DNA from: Sanguibacter antarcticus
Lineage (GTDB): Bacteria; Actinomycetota; Actinomycetes; Actinomycetales; Cellulomonadaceae
Assembly: GCF_002564005.1 (NCBI RefSeq)
Contig: NZ_PDJG01000001.1
Coordinates: 2,480,001-2,544,000 of the forward strand
DNA length: 64,000 nucleotides
Direction: 5' to 3'
Every line of letters begins with the position of its first letter. Position 1 is the stretch's first letter. The notes beneath the pieces are model-generated. The model was not told where the DNA came from, did not search any database, and saw only the letters and a list, made by a program, of their open reading frames with translations. A program made the position numbers and the translations under genes. Of this stretch, positions 16,467 to 25,891 are shown one piece after another.

Positions 16467-17156
16467 TCAGGACCTGAAGGTGCGCTCGGCGTCAGCCAGC
16501 GCACCGAGCCCGAGCAGGCCCACCCCGCGGTAGAAGCACGTCGCGGCCTCTGACTCCACGAGCGTGAAGCACTGCGGTCCCCACGCCAGCAGGTGCTCGT
16601 CGAGGAACGTCGCGATCCCGGTGACCAGACGCAGCAGCTCGGTGTCGTCCTGGGTGTCGAGCGCGTCGAGACCGCGGACGCAGAGCTCGGCGACGAAGCC
16701 CGTCTCGAGCCCGATGTGGTCGTCAGGCTCCTGGTTGAGGCGCGGTGCCGCCAGGCCGAACTCTGCGTAGGCGGCACGCACGAGGAAGGTGTCCTGCTCG
16801 AAGATGAGCCGGTCTTTCGAGCGGTGGACGGACTCGTACGGGGCAGCGGGCATGCGCTCGGGCCCGACGAAGAGCCGCGTGAAGTCACGCCTGACGTCGC
16901 GGGCGTCCTCGCCCGTGCTCGCAGCCTCGATCAGCTGACGCACCCCGTCCCGGGTCTCCGGGGACGGGAGCGACGGCCACTGCGCCAGGAGGTCCTCGTC
17001 GCGCAGCTGGCCGAGCACCTCCTCGAGCGGGGGTGCGAGCAGCACGCGCGAGAGCGTGGTGAAGACCGCAGCCGTCCGGTCGAGGTCGTCTGCGAGACCA
17101 GCCCTGTCCTCGAGGAGGTCGCTCACGGTGCAGGTCACGCTCGTCACGGCGTTCAC
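16467..17156 (-). CDS. TorD-family redox-enzyme maturation chaperone
   Basis: 229 residues, all helical. It carries the family signature NQEPDDHIGLETGFV (E-P-D-D-H-x-x-x-E) and the helix HLLAWGPQCFTLVESEAATCFYRGVGLLGLG. TorD/DmsD proteins bind the twin-arginine leader of the molybdoenzyme and hold it until the cofactor is inserted, so the client is DmsA encoded upstream in the same operon. The GTG start overlaps the dmsC stop (GTGA), showing translational coupling. Confidence 0.88.
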   Translation of the reverse strand: MNAVTSVTCTVSDLLEDRAGLADDLDRTAAVFTTLSRVLLAPPLEEVLGQLRDEDLLAQWPSLPSPETRDGVRQLIEAASTGEDARDVRRDFTRLFVGPERMPAAPYESVHRSKDRLIFEQDTFLVRAAYAEFGLAAPRLNQEPDDHIGLETGFVAELCVRGLDALDTQDDTELLRLVTGIATFLDEHLLAWGPQCFTLVESEAATCFYRGVGLLGLGALADAERTFRS

Positions 17157-18103
17157 ATCCCGATCCGGAACATGGAGTCGTAGAAGAGAGACCGACCGAT
17201 GAGCTCACCGACCAGCACGAGCGCGAACGACGAGCTCACGAGGATCGCGAGCGGGCGTGCGGTCGAGGCGCTGCTCGCGTACCGGAACAAGAACACGGAG
17301 AGGAGGCCCGCCCCGAGGAAGACGAGCACGAGCCGGGCCACGAACCACCCACCGCTGAAGACCGCCGCAGACTGACCGGCGACGTCACCGGCGCCAGACA
17401 GCTCGGAGAGGTGCAGGGCGATGATGATGAACTCGATGCCGAGCAAGACGATCGCTGCGACGCCGATCCCCTTGAGCGACGAGGTGAGCACCGTGCGAGA
17501 CGTCGTGTCGACGACTGTCTGCTCCGCACCCACGACTCCGTCAGCGTCGCGGGACGCGACCCTGATCCGCCACATGACAGCGCCCATGAGCGCCGCACCG
17601 ACAGCCAGCGCCCCGAGCAGGAACGTGGTGGTGAAGAACTGCGCCGGGGTCGCGAGGGTGTGCCATGCAGGGACCGTGACGAGGGAGTAGTAGATCATCG
17701 ACATCGAGCCGACGAGCACGAGACCCACCACCGCGGTCACGAGCGCGAGCGCCTGACGCTGGCGGACGCTGCCGAGCTTCTTCCACTGGAGGAACGCGAA
17801 CACGAAGCCGAGCCCCGCGAAGCCGGTGCCGAGGAGGATCTCCCGGGTGAGCCACGACGAGTCGACGTTCCGCAGCACGTTGAGCGTGTGCATCGGGTCG
17901 TTCATGTGGAACATCGAGGCCACGAGCCCGAGGACCATGGCCGGACCGATCGCGTAGAGCGCAGGGTCGGTGACCTTGTCGATCGCGTCGGACCCGAAAC
18001 GCCGCGCGGCGACGATCTGGATGATGCCGAGGACCACGAAAGCGCCGACGCTCATCTGCGCGAGGGTCGTGAACATGATCATCGGCAGTTCGTGGACGTT
18101 CAT
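17153..18103 (-). CDS. dmsC: DMSO reductase membrane anchor subunit DmsC
   Basis: 316 residues with eight to nine transmembrane helices, starting MNVHELPMIMFTTLAQMSVGAFVVLG. This is the DmsC/NrfD-like anchor that oxidises menaquinol and hands electrons to DmsB. GSMSMIYYSLVTVPAWHTLATPAQ and FFTTTFLLGALAVGAALMG are typical conserved stretches. The ATG lies one base after the dmsB stop. Placed third in dmsABC-torD-ferredoxin. Confidence 0.9.
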   Translation of the reverse strand: MNVHELPMIMFTTLAQMSVGAFVVLGIIQIVAARRFGSDAIDKVTDPALYAIGPAMVLGLVASMFHMNDPMHTLNVLRNVDSSWLTREILLGTGFAGLGFVFAFLQWKKLGSVRQRQALALVTAVVGLVLVGSMSMIYYSLVTVPAWHTLATPAQFFTTTFLLGALAVGAALMGAVMWRIRVASRDADGVVGAEQTVVDTTSRTVLTSSLKGIGVAAIVLLGIEFIIIALHLSELSGAGDVAGQSAAVFSGGWFVARLVLVFLGAGLLSVFLFRYASSASTARPLAILVSSSFALVLVGELIGRSLFYDSMFRIGM

Positions 18104-18104
18104 C

Positions 18105-18719
18105 TCACAGCTCCTCAGGGTTGATGATCGCGCCCGTTCCCTGACCGGTCGGCTGTGCGTCACGGTGGGGGACGATGACGAGCCGCGGACGGGTGATGGC
18201 GGGGTCAGGGAGCGGCTCAACCCCGGCGAGCGTGCCGTGCTCTGCACGCAGCTCGTCGATCGGCCCCCAGCCGAGCGCACGGGACGGGCACGCGGCCACG
18301 CAGGCTGGGTCCTCGCCCTCGGCCCGGTAGTCCGCGCACATGTCGCACTTGGTCATGTGCCCGCTGCTCGGGTCGAACTGCGGGGCCGAGTACGGGCAGG
18401 CCCACTCGCAGTACCGGCAGCCGACGCACTTGTCCTGGTCGATCGAGACGATCCCGTCCTCACCGACGTGCATCGCTGTGGTGGGGCAGACCTTCACGCA
18501 GATCGGGTCCTCGCAGTGGTTGCAGGACATCGAGGTGAAGTAGGAGAAGACGTTGGGCACGACGGTGTCGCCGTCCTGCTGCCACGTGCCGCCGGTGTAC
18601 TCGGCGACACGTCGCCACGTGACCCCCACGGGCAGGTCGTGCTTGTCCTTGCAGGCTACCGAGCAGGCTTTGCAGCCGTTGCACAGGGTCTGGTCGAAGC
18701 TGAATCCGAGCTTGTCCAC
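18105..18719 (-). CDS. dmsB: DMSO reductase iron-sulfur subunit DmsB
   Basis: 204 residues with four [4Fe-4S] cysteine groups in order: CNGCKACSVAC, CNHCEDPICVKVC, CVGCRYCEWAC and CDMCADYRAEGEDPACVAAC. This is the electron-transfer subunit between the anchor DmsC and catalytic DmsA. The length equals E. coli DmsB. No signal peptide, as expected for a subunit exported with DmsA. Confidence 0.95.
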   Translation of the reverse strand: MDKLGFSFDQTLCNGCKACSVACKDKHDLPVGVTWRRVAEYTGGTWQQDGDTVVPNVFSYFTSMSCNHCEDPICVKVCPTTAMHVGEDGIVSIDQDKCVGCRYCEWACPYSAPQFDPSSGHMTKCDMCADYRAEGEDPACVAACPSRALGWGPIDELRAEHGTLAGVEPLPDPAITRPRLVIVPHRDAQPTGQGTGAIINPEEL

Positions 18720-18737
18720 AATGGTCCTGTCTTACCG

Positions 18738-21194
18738 TCAGGCTTTTTTCAGCTGGGCGAGTGTCGTGTGCTGGGCGTTGCCCTTCGCGATGGGCGACGC
18801 GTGCCAGCTCGTGAGGGTGTTGACCGACCCACCCATGTCGACACCGTCGGTGTCAGGCTTGAACCATGCCCCTTGGGGCACGGAGAGGACGCCGGGCATG
18901 ATGCGCGCGGTCACGCGTGCGGGAAGACGAAGGCGGCCACGGTCGTTGAAGACCTCGACCAGATCGTCGTTGGCGACGCCGCGGGCCTCGGCGTCGATCG
19001 TGTTGATCCACACCACCTGCGGGTGCGCTTCCTTCATCCAGTCGACGTTGCCGTAGGTCGAGTGGGTGCGCTGCTTGAAGTGGTGGCCGATCACCTGCAG
19101 CGGGAAGTCCGTGTTGGTGCGTGCTTCCTCTGGGCCTTCCCAGGTGCTCAGCTGCTCCGGGAGCGCGGTGATCCTGTCGCCTTCTGGCAGCTCCCACGTC
19201 TGGGAGAGCTCCCACAGCGGCTTGGAGAAGATGTCGATCTTCCCGGACTCCGTCGCGAGCGGGTTGGCGACGGGATCGGCACGGAAGTCGGTCAGACCGA
19301 TGTAGCTCTCGCCCTCGACCTTCCAGACGCCCAGCTCACGGAGGTCGTCGAACTCGGGCAGGTCGGGGATCGCCTCACGGCTCTCGTCGACGACCTGGCG
19401 GACCCAGTCTTCCTGCGTCTTGCCCTCGGTGAACTCCTTCTCGACCCCGAGACGGACAGCGATCTCGCTCATCATCTCGTAGATGGTCTTGCAGTCGTAG
19501 AGCGGCTCGATCGCCTTGTCGGCCACGATCGCGTAGCCCATGTTGCCAGCGCTGCCCTGGTGCACCACGTCGAGCTGTTCCGCGTTGGACACGTCCGGCA
19601 GGAGGATGTCCGCGTACCGCGCCGAGACGGTCATCTGGTTGTCGATCACGACGATCATCTCGCACAGCGAGTCGTCTTCCAGGAGGGCGACCGTGCGGTT
19701 GATGTCACCGTGCTGGTTGGTCAGCGCGTTGCCCGCGTACTGCCAGACCATCTTGATGCCGGTGTCGAGCTTGTCCTTGCCGCGCACACCGTCCCGGAGC
19801 GCCGTCATCTCTGCACCGTGCTCGATGGCGTCGGTCCAGGAGAACACGGAGATCGCGGTCTCGACCGGGTTCTCCATGACGAACGGGTTCGCCATCGGCA
19901 GGCTGTAGCTGCCCTCGCGCTCGCCGGTCCCGCCGCCCGGGACACCGACGGACCCGGTCATGGCGGCCAGCGTGAAGATCGCACGTGCCTGGTTCTCGCC
20001 GTTGGCGTGCCGCTGCGGTCCCCACCCCTGGGTGATGTGCACCGGGCGTGCACGACCGATCTCGCGGCCGAGCTGGACGAGCGTGCTCGCCGGGACGCCG
20101 GTGAGAGACGCTGCCCACTCCGGGGTCTTCTCGATCCCGTCGGGGCCGGTGCCGAGGACGTAGCTGCGGTACGAGTTGCCGGCGGGGATCCCCTCAGGCA
20201 TGTGGTCCTCGTCGAAGCCCTGGCAGTACGTGTCGAGGAACTCTTGGTCCTGGAGGTCCTCGGAGATCATCACGTGCGCGATCGCGGCCACGAGAGCGGC
20301 GTCGGTCCCCGGTCGCGGGGCGATCCACTGGTCACCGATGCCGAGCGCGGTCTCGGAGTACCGCGGGTCGATGACGATCGTGCGCACGTTGTGCAGCTTC
20401 TTGGTCTGCTGCGTCACGAAGGTCTCGCCGCCGCCGCTCATCCGGGTCTCGAGCGGGTTGTTGCCGAACATCACCTGCAGCTGAGAGTTCTTGGCGTCGT
20501 CGAAGCTGTTCGAGCCGATCCAGCCGCCGTAGTGGTACTCGGCTGCGCCGGCGATCTGCGCCGAGGAGTAGTCCCCGTAGTGGTTGAGGTAGCCGCCGAC
20601 ACAGTTCATCAGGCGGGCGACCGGGGTGTCGCTCGGGGGCCAGCTGCGGGTGATCGTGCCACCGAGCGTCCCGGTCCCGTAGTTGAGGTAGATCGACTCG
20701 TTGCCGTGGTCCTTGATGAGCCGCGTGATCGTCGTCGCGATCTCGTCGTAGGCCTCGTCCCAGGTGATCTCGTCCCACTGGCCGGCGCCGCGCTTGGTGC
20801 CGGCACGACGGCGCATGGGGGTCTTGAGCCGGTCCGGGTTGTAGATGCGGTGGCGGATCGAGCGACCACGGACGCACGCACGGATCTGCTGCGTCCCGAT
20901 CGAGTCGTCCCCCGTGTCGTCTGCGAGGACGCGGGCGATCTGACCGTCCTTGACGACCATGCGCAACGGGCAGCGGGACCCGCAGTTGACGTTGCAGGAG
21001 GACCAGACGATCGCGTCCTCGTCGGCAGGGACGAGGCCGACAGCGTTCTCGCTCCCGATCCCGGGCAGCGCAGCGCTGCTGTAGACGCCTGCACCGACGA
21101 GGGCTGCCCCACCTCCGACCGCGGCGCTCCACTTGAGGACGGAGCGTCGAGAGACGCCGCCCGTCACTGTTGGTTCGACGTCCTTGGTCTCCAT
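18738..21194 (-). CDS. dmsA: DMSO reductase-type molybdopterin catalytic subunit DmsA
   Basis: 818 residues. A twin-arginine leader (SRRSVLKW, RR at 16-17, then a hydrophobic stretch ending in alanines) sends it through Tat. The N-terminal [4Fe-4S] site is C67, C71, C75 and C107 (SCNVNCGSRCPL, IRACVRG). The bis-MGD Mo ligand is expected to be the serine in YLNHYGDYSSAQ (about residue 210), which groups it with DMSO/TMAO/biotin-sulfoxide reductases rather than nitrate reductases. It reduces an S- or N-oxide as terminal electron acceptor; the exact substrate is unclear. ATG 21194 has GGGAGCGTTG upstream. Confidence 0.92.
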   Translation of the reverse strand: METKDVEPTVTGGVSRRSVLKWSAAVGGGAALVGAGVYSSAALPGIGSENAVGLVPADEDAIVWSSCNVNCGSRCPLRMVVKDGQIARVLADDTGDDSIGTQQIRACVRGRSIRHRIYNPDRLKTPMRRRAGTKRGAGQWDEITWDEAYDEIATTITRLIKDHGNESIYLNYGTGTLGGTITRSWPPSDTPVARLMNCVGGYLNHYGDYSSAQIAGAAEYHYGGWIGSNSFDDAKNSQLQVMFGNNPLETRMSGGGETFVTQQTKKLHNVRTIVIDPRYSETALGIGDQWIAPRPGTDAALVAAIAHVMISEDLQDQEFLDTYCQGFDEDHMPEGIPAGNSYRSYVLGTGPDGIEKTPEWAASLTGVPASTLVQLGREIGRARPVHITQGWGPQRHANGENQARAIFTLAAMTGSVGVPGGGTGEREGSYSLPMANPFVMENPVETAISVFSWTDAIEHGAEMTALRDGVRGKDKLDTGIKMVWQYAGNALTNQHGDINRTVALLEDDSLCEMIVVIDNQMTVSARYADILLPDVSNAEQLDVVHQGSAGNMGYAIVADKAIEPLYDCKTIYEMMSEIAVRLGVEKEFTEGKTQEDWVRQVVDESREAIPDLPEFDDLRELGVWKVEGESYIGLTDFRADPVANPLATESGKIDIFSKPLWELSQTWELPEGDRITALPEQLSTWEGPEEARTNTDFPLQVIGHHFKQRTHSTYGNVDWMKEAHPQVVWINTIDAEARGVANDDLVEVFNDRGRLRLPARVTARIMPGVLSVPQGAWFKPDTDGVDMGGSVNTLTSWHASPIAKGNAQHTTLAQLKKA

Positions 21195-21466
21195 CAACGC
21201 TCCCAGGGTCACGCAACGATCCGAATGACCCTCAGTCCACAGCATGTTTTTGAACTTTTAAGTACCGAAGGTCCTTGGCGGACGACGAGCGGCGTCTCCC
21301 CCGCCTCGCGGGGGAGCCACGATCGAGCGGTGTGCACGGATCCGCAGCACGACAGGCGCGGCGAACCCACCGATGTTCATCCGCACCGATGAGAAAGGTG
21401 CCGCTTATGCGGGGTTTAGGACGCGGCGATCAGCCGCGCTCGCGATGGATGTGACGACTTTTCAGG
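21195..21466. promoter_or_regulatory. dmsA upstream region with hairpins
   Basis: An AT-rich stretch TTTTTGAACTTTTAAGTA at about 21246-21263 is the likely dms promoter core and holds an FNR-like half site (TTGA). A strong hairpin at 21296-21316 (CTCCCCCGC, loop CTC, complement) and a weaker one near 21423-21440 (GCGGC/GCCGC) follow and may end transcripts coming from the DUF6457 gene. No gene is seen here. Confidence 0.45.
21296..21316. terminator. 9-bp perfect GC hairpin between DUF6457 gene and dmsA
   Basis: Arms CTCCCCCGC/GCGGGGGAG with a three-base loop. No U-tract on either strand, so intrinsic termination is only possible, as is common in GC-rich actinobacteria. Confidence 0.4.
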
Positions 21467-21781
21467 TCATTCCTGGCCGCGGTCCGCCCAGCGACCCGCC
21501 AGGGCGCTCGTCTGCTCTGCTGCGTCACGCACCGCCGCGGCGAGGTCCTCACCGTCAGCAGCACGCTGAGCCGCAGCGAGCCCGACGAGGTAGGTGCTCA
21601 GCGGGGCTGCCGGGCGCGCCACGTCGTGGGCCACGTCCCGCGCCACGTCGAGGATCGTCGCGGTCGGCACGAGCGAGGGATCGACACCGAGCTCAGCAGC
21701 CAGGGCAGCGAGCCACTCGTCGAGAGCCTCCGGAGGCAGCGTGCGGCTCGTGGGTGCTGCAGGGGTCTCGGAGCTCGTCAT
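21467..21781 (-). CDS. DUF6457 protein (molybdopterin-associated)
   Basis: 104 residues. The core LDEWLAALAAELGVDPSLVPTATILDVARDVAHDVARPAAPLSTYLVGLAAAQ matches DUF6457, a short helical domain often fused to, or beside, MobA in actinobacteria. Its place upstream of dmsABC, with moeA-mobA elsewhere in the window, fits a role in molybdenum-cofactor supply. Exact function unknown. It starts at ATG 21781, divergent from a membrane protein gene. Confidence 0.65.
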   Translation of the reverse strand: MTSSETPAAPTSRTLPPEALDEWLAALAAELGVDPSLVPTATILDVARDVAHDVARPAAPLSTYLVGLAAAQRAADGEDLAAAVRDAAEQTSALAGRWADRGQE

Positions 21782-21913
21782 CGTGTGCTCTCTCTCGCCA
21801 GGTCGGGGTGTCCTTCGACTATGCCACGCGCACCGGCGGCGCCGTGCGCTGTCCGGTTCCGCCGCGCGCCGTCCGGTAGTGTCGCCGTCACCGCCCCCGA
21901 CCAGAGGACCGTC

Positions 21914-23635
21914 GTGATCGTGCAGCCCGTCGGAGCGCCCGCCGGGCGAGGTGCGCACGGTTCCCTTCGACGGCCACCGAGCGGGCCGCTCTTCCCCGTC
22001 CGATACACGCCCGCGGACCCGATCGTCGGGATGCTCGTCCTGCTCGGCGTCGGCGCGCTGTCCATCGCCGGCTCCGTCGCCACCGGCGCTCTCGGCTGGC
22101 TCCTCGTCGGGATCCCCCTCGTCCTGCTCGTGGTGGTCGTCGCCGCACGCTGGGTGCTCCGGGCCCGCAACCTGCCCCGCCTGCCGGCACCAGCGGTCCG
22201 CCGTATCGGTGGCACCGCCTGGACCGCCGTCCTTCCTGAGCCGTCGGAGCGCGTGCTGCAGCTCGCGACGATGCTCGTCAGCGTCGTCCCGTTCGTCTGG
22301 GGTGCCGCTCTCGTGGCCGCACAGTCGCCGGGGGCTGCGGTGCTCCTCCTGCTCGTCCCGCTCTCTGCCGCACGGGCCACGCTGCGCATCGCTCGCGGCC
22401 GCGCCGTCCCTCTCGTGGCGCTCAGCCCCGACCACCTCATGTATCAGCGCGACGGGCAGCGGTCGGTCCTCCGCTGGGCGGACGTGCTCGACGTCTTCCC
22501 CGCGAGCGAGCCAGAGACCGCGACCATCCAGACGAGCAGGGAGGCGATCGAGGTCTCGGGCGCCGGCTCCCGACGCCGGCGCAGGTACCCCGGGCTCGGC
22601 TCGAGCAGCATCCTCTTCATCCGGACGCAGGACCTCGCGCTCGACGGCCCCAGCCTCTCGTCGGTGCTCGCGCACTACGTCGCGTCGCCCGCGGAACGGT
22701 CCGACCTCGGCACAGCACGGAGCCTGCCGACGATCGACCGGCTCGAGCGCGCCACGCCTGTTCTCCCGGCGAGCAGACCGACGCTCGCTCTCGCCCCGAG
22801 GGCGTCCGGGGCCCGCCCCGTCCGGCGACGTCCCGGAGAACCGACCGGAGCACCGGGCCTCGTCCTCGCAGCAGCCGCGGTCGCGCTCGGGCTCGTCCTC
22901 GTCGTCTCCGCACAGAACGACGGGGCAGACGGCAACGCATGGCTGGGAGGCTTGCTCGCCGCCGCGGGACTCTCGACCCCCGTCGCACGGCTCCTGCGCC
23001 ACGGGCGCCGGTCACCGCCCCCACCACGCCTGCGGACCAGCGGCGTGCGGCAGAGCACGATTGTCGAACGCGACCCCGTGCGGTTCTACGCCGGCTTCGT
23101 GCCCTATGTCGTGTGCGCGGCGTACACCGCCGTCTGGGCCGTGCTGGCAGGGCCCTCCGACGCAGCGACCGGGTCGACGATCACTCTCGTCGCGCTGGTT
23201 CTCGCCGGCCCGCTCGGCGTCCTCGCGACGCGAAGCCTCACCCCCGGGTCCCTGGTGCTCGACGACGTGGGTGTCGTCTACCGGTCGCGAGGGCAGCGCT
23301 CCCGCATCCGCTGGGACGAGATCGGGCACGTCTTCGTGGGAGACGACCCGACGTCCGTGCACGTGCTCTCCCGGTCAGGCACATGGTTCCGGCACATCAA
23401 CACCCCAGGATTATGGTCCAGCGAGGGCGGGGTGACACCGGGCTCCGCCACCGTCGCTACCGACGGGATGTGCCTCGACGGGCCAGGCCTCGCCACGCTC
23501 CTGCACGCCTGCGCCGAGTCGGCCGAACGCCGACGCGAGCTCGGCACCGACGCGAGCCTCCGGTTCGTCGACCGGCTCCTGAACGACGAGCAGCGAGCCC
23601 GGCGGGTCATCCAGACTCGCGGCGACGGCACCTGA
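21914..23635 (+). CDS. Large membrane protein of unknown function with two PH-like segments
   Basis: 573 residues. Two similar halves can be seen: each has a pair of hydrophobic helices followed by a beta-rich cytosolic segment of bacterial PH-like character (SPDHLMYQRDGQRSVLRWADVLDVF and DDVGVVYRSRGQRSRIRWDEIGHVF). The internal repeat suggests duplication. GTG 21914 follows CAGAGGACC; an upstream ATG at 21821 would extend into the divergent promoter. No family or partner is recognised. Probably a membrane-anchored sensor or scaffold, but this is speculation. Confidence 0.6.
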   Translation: MIVQPVGAPAGRGAHGSLRRPPSGPLFPVRYTPADPIVGMLVLLGVGALSIAGSVATGALGWLLVGIPLVLLVVVVAARWVLRARNLPRLPAPAVRRIGGTAWTAVLPEPSERVLQLATMLVSVVPFVWGAALVAAQSPGAAVLLLLVPLSAARATLRIARGRAVPLVALSPDHLMYQRDGQRSVLRWADVLDVFPASEPETATIQTSREAIEVSGAGSRRRRRYPGLGSSSILFIRTQDLALDGPSLSSVLAHYVASPAERSDLGTARSLPTIDRLERATPVLPASRPTLALAPRASGARPVRRRPGEPTGAPGLVLAAAAVALGLVLVVSAQNDGADGNAWLGGLLAAAGLSTPVARLLRHGRRSPPPPRLRTSGVRQSTIVERDPVRFYAGFVPYVVCAAYTAVWAVLAGPSDAATGSTITLVALVLAGPLGVLATRSLTPGSLVLDDVGVVYRSRGQRSRIRWDEIGHVFVGDDPTSVHVLSRSGTWFRHINTPGLWSSEGGVTPGSATVATDGMCLDGPGLATLLHACAESAERRRELGTDASLRFVDRLLNDEQRARRVIQTRGDGT

Positions 23636-23679
23636 GGTCGGGTCCAGATCCCAGGTGCCGACAGGTCACCGCAGACGCG

Positions 23680-24474
23680 TCACCCGATGGTGAAGTGGCT
23701 CGCCTCCGTGATCGCGGCGGCGCACCGCTCGACCGCGCCTTCGACGAGGATCTTGCCGATGTCGGCTGTCGCCCCCGTCGGGTCGCCGATGACGCCTCCC
23801 GGACCGAAGTCGTCAGACGTCCAGCCGAAGCTCACCGGCTTGCCGAAGCCGATGTACTTGTACTCCGCCATGGCGTCGGGCACCTGACGGGTAGCCCTGT
23901 CCATGTGGACGAGGTCCGGGCGCAGGTGGAGCACCATGGACGTCTCGCTGTGACCACCGTGGACCCCGAAACCGTTCTCGGTGTCCACGCCGTCCACACC
24001 ACCCTGGTCCTTGGGGAAGGACGGGTGCGCGAAGAACGTCATGAGGCCGAAGCGGCGGTGCAGCTCGCGGCACGCCACCTGGCCGAGAGCCGAGTTGCCG
24101 CCGTGGCCGTTGATGAACATGATCCGCTTCACCGGGGTGTTCGCGAGCGAACGGCCGATGTCGATGAGCGTGTTCATGAGCGTCTCCCACGACAACCAGA
24201 TGGTTCCCGGCGCCCAGTGGTGCTCGTCAGACTTCGTGTACGCGAGACCTGGCAGGAGGACGACGCTCGCCGACCCCGCCGCCGCGACCGTCGCGACCGC
24301 GGCCTCCGCGACGCTCGTCGCGACGAGGTAGTCGGTCGAGACGGGCAGGTGTGCACCGTGCTGCTCGATCGCACCGAGCGGCAAGACCGCCACGGTATCC
24401 GTGGGCAGCGCGGCGACCTCTTCGAACGTCAGGTCGATGAAGCTCGGCGCCTTGGGGGGGCTCAGCTCGGCCAT
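23680..24474 (-). CDS. Creatininase-family amidohydrolase
   Basis: 264 residues from ATG 24474. Conserved metal motifs: LPLGAIEQHGAHLPVSTD (Glu and His ligands), FINGHGGNSA and GVHGGHSETS. The family opens cyclic amides or deformylates: creatinine amidohydrolase, Fe(II)-dependent FAPy deformylase, MftE. It is last in the seven-gene operon from the MBL gene, four bases after the oxidase stop. A TTG at 24507 is an alternative start overlapping the oxidase gene. Probably opens a ring or removes a formyl group in the pathway; specificity unknown. Confidence 0.85.
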   Translation of the reverse strand: MAELSPPKAPSFIDLTFEEVAALPTDTVAVLPLGAIEQHGAHLPVSTDYLVATSVAEAAVATVAAAGSASVVLLPGLAYTKSDEHHWAPGTIWLSWETLMNTLIDIGRSLANTPVKRIMFINGHGGNSALGQVACRELHRRFGLMTFFAHPSFPKDQGGVDGVDTENGFGVHGGHSETSMVLHLRPDLVHMDRATRQVPDAMAEYKYIGFGKPVSFGWTSDDFGPGGVIGDPTGATADIGKILVEGAVERCAAAITEASHFTIG

Positions 24475-24478
24475 CGGG

Positions 24479-25849
24479 CTAGGAGCTGAGAACGGTTGTG
24501 CGGGCAATGAGCACCTCGTTCCTCGTGTCGGCCTGAGGAGGCACGACAGCGTCGCGGTCGAGCTTGCCCTGGTTGAGCAAGCCCTTGGGGTCGGTCGTGG
24601 GAACGGTGGCGATCGCTTCGGCGACGTGCCGGTCGACCGCCCACTGGTGCGGGCTGTGGAAGCCGATACCGAGCTCCTCGAGCTTTGGGAACCCGGCGAG
24701 CACCTGGGCCTCGGACTCGTAGTCCGCCACGTACATGGCCATCGGAGCCTCGACGCGCAGCTCCATGTGGATCATCGACCCGGGGTACACCGTGCGGACG
24801 CTCTCCGGCGAGTCCCAGAGCGGCAGCCCGCCGACCTCCACGTGGAAGCAGTTCCGGCCAGACTTCTGGAGGAAGTACACCGGGTGGTTGTAGGACATCG
24901 ACGAGAGACGGTCGCACTCCGCATAGTCCTCGAAGACCGCGACGACCTCACCGCTGCCCTCGACGACGAGGTCGGCGGCCTCCTCGACGGTGGACGCCTC
25001 GAGGATGATGCGCAGGCTCGTCTTCGTCGCATCGAGCGGGAGCGCCGCCGGGAGCGTCGCCACGAGGCCAGGCTCGTCGAGGGACGCGAGCCGTGGCAGC
25101 ACGGACAGGCCAGGCAGTGCACGGTGCACCGCGAGCGCCTTGTCGTAGTCCGTGAAAGACGCGTACATCGCGACCCAGTCCCGTGCCGGGCTGCAGCGGA
25201 GCGTGATCTCCGTGGCGACGCCCGTGACGCCGTACGTGTGGACGTACGGGATCGTGGCCTCGCCCTCGACGTGAAACGTCTCACCGCTCCCGTCGCAGGG
25301 TGCGATCGTCATGGCGGCCACGAAACCGTCGGCCGTCGTGCCGAACTCGATGGTGCCGGCGCCGGCGCTCCCGCCGGCGACGAACCCGCCCACCGTCGAG
25401 CCCTTCGTGGACGGGAACATCCACAGGTCCTGACCGCTCGCGCGGACAGCGTCGTCGACAGCGGTGAGCTTGGCACCCGCCTGGGCGACGACATAGCCGT
25501 CGCCCACCTCGACGATCGCGTCGAGGCCACGCAGATCGAGGACTGCACCACCCGTGAAAGGCGTCGCCTGCCCGTAGTTCCCGGTCCCCGCGCCTCGCGG
25601 GACCACCGGGACGTCGTGCTCGAACGCCAGCTTGAGGAACGCGGGCACCTGCTCGGCCGACGTGGGGCGCACCACGAGGTCCGCGGGGAACCGGCCGGGC
25701 GGAAGCTTCTCCTGGAGGATCGGAGACATCCGGGACCAGTCGGACGAGCACTTGAGGATGAGGTCCGGGTCGGTGCTGGCGATCCCTTCGCCGAGCTCGT
25801 TCGTGACGAGCTCGGCGAAGGCTGCCGCACTCTCAGGGGTGAGAGTCAT
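24479..25849 (-). CDS. FAD-linked oxidase / FAD-binding PCMH protein
   Basis: 456 residues. The N-terminal FAD-binding fold of the VAO/PCMH type: DLVVRPTSAEQVPAFLKLA, VVPRGAGTGNYGQATP (pyrophosphate loop) and GSTVGGFVAGGSAGAGTIEFG. The C-terminal half is GlcD/lactate-dehydrogenase-like, ending near DPKGLLNQGKLDR, the usual closing motif. It probably oxidises a C-O or C-N bond of the imported substrate or an intermediate, passing electrons to oxygen or the chain. No covalent-FAD His/Cys pair is obvious. Middle gene of the operon between the ABC importer and the creatininase-like enzyme. Confidence 0.85.
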   Translation of the reverse strand: MTLTPESAAAFAELVTNELGEGIASTDPDLILKCSSDWSRMSPILQEKLPPGRFPADLVVRPTSAEQVPAFLKLAFEHDVPVVPRGAGTGNYGQATPFTGGAVLDLRGLDAIVEVGDGYVVAQAGAKLTAVDDAVRASGQDLWMFPSTKGSTVGGFVAGGSAGAGTIEFGTTADGFVAAMTIAPCDGSGETFHVEGEATIPYVHTYGVTGVATEITLRCSPARDWVAMYASFTDYDKALAVHRALPGLSVLPRLASLDEPGLVATLPAALPLDATKTSLRIILEASTVEEAADLVVEGSGEVVAVFEDYAECDRLSSMSYNHPVYFLQKSGRNCFHVEVGGLPLWDSPESVRTVYPGSMIHMELRVEAPMAMYVADYESEAQVLAGFPKLEELGIGFHSPHQWAVDRHVAEAIATVPTTDPKGLLNQGKLDRDAVVPPQADTRNEVLIARTTVLSS

Positions 25850-25891
25850 GTCAGTCCTGTCTGGTGGAGACGTGTGCGGAAGGGCGACGAG

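Noticed and set aside
17970..21392. A 1140-codon open frame on the plus strand
   Set aside because: It lies wholly antisense to dmsA, dmsB and part of dmsC, whose motifs, spacing and ribosome sites are clear. Long antisense frames are normal at this GC content.
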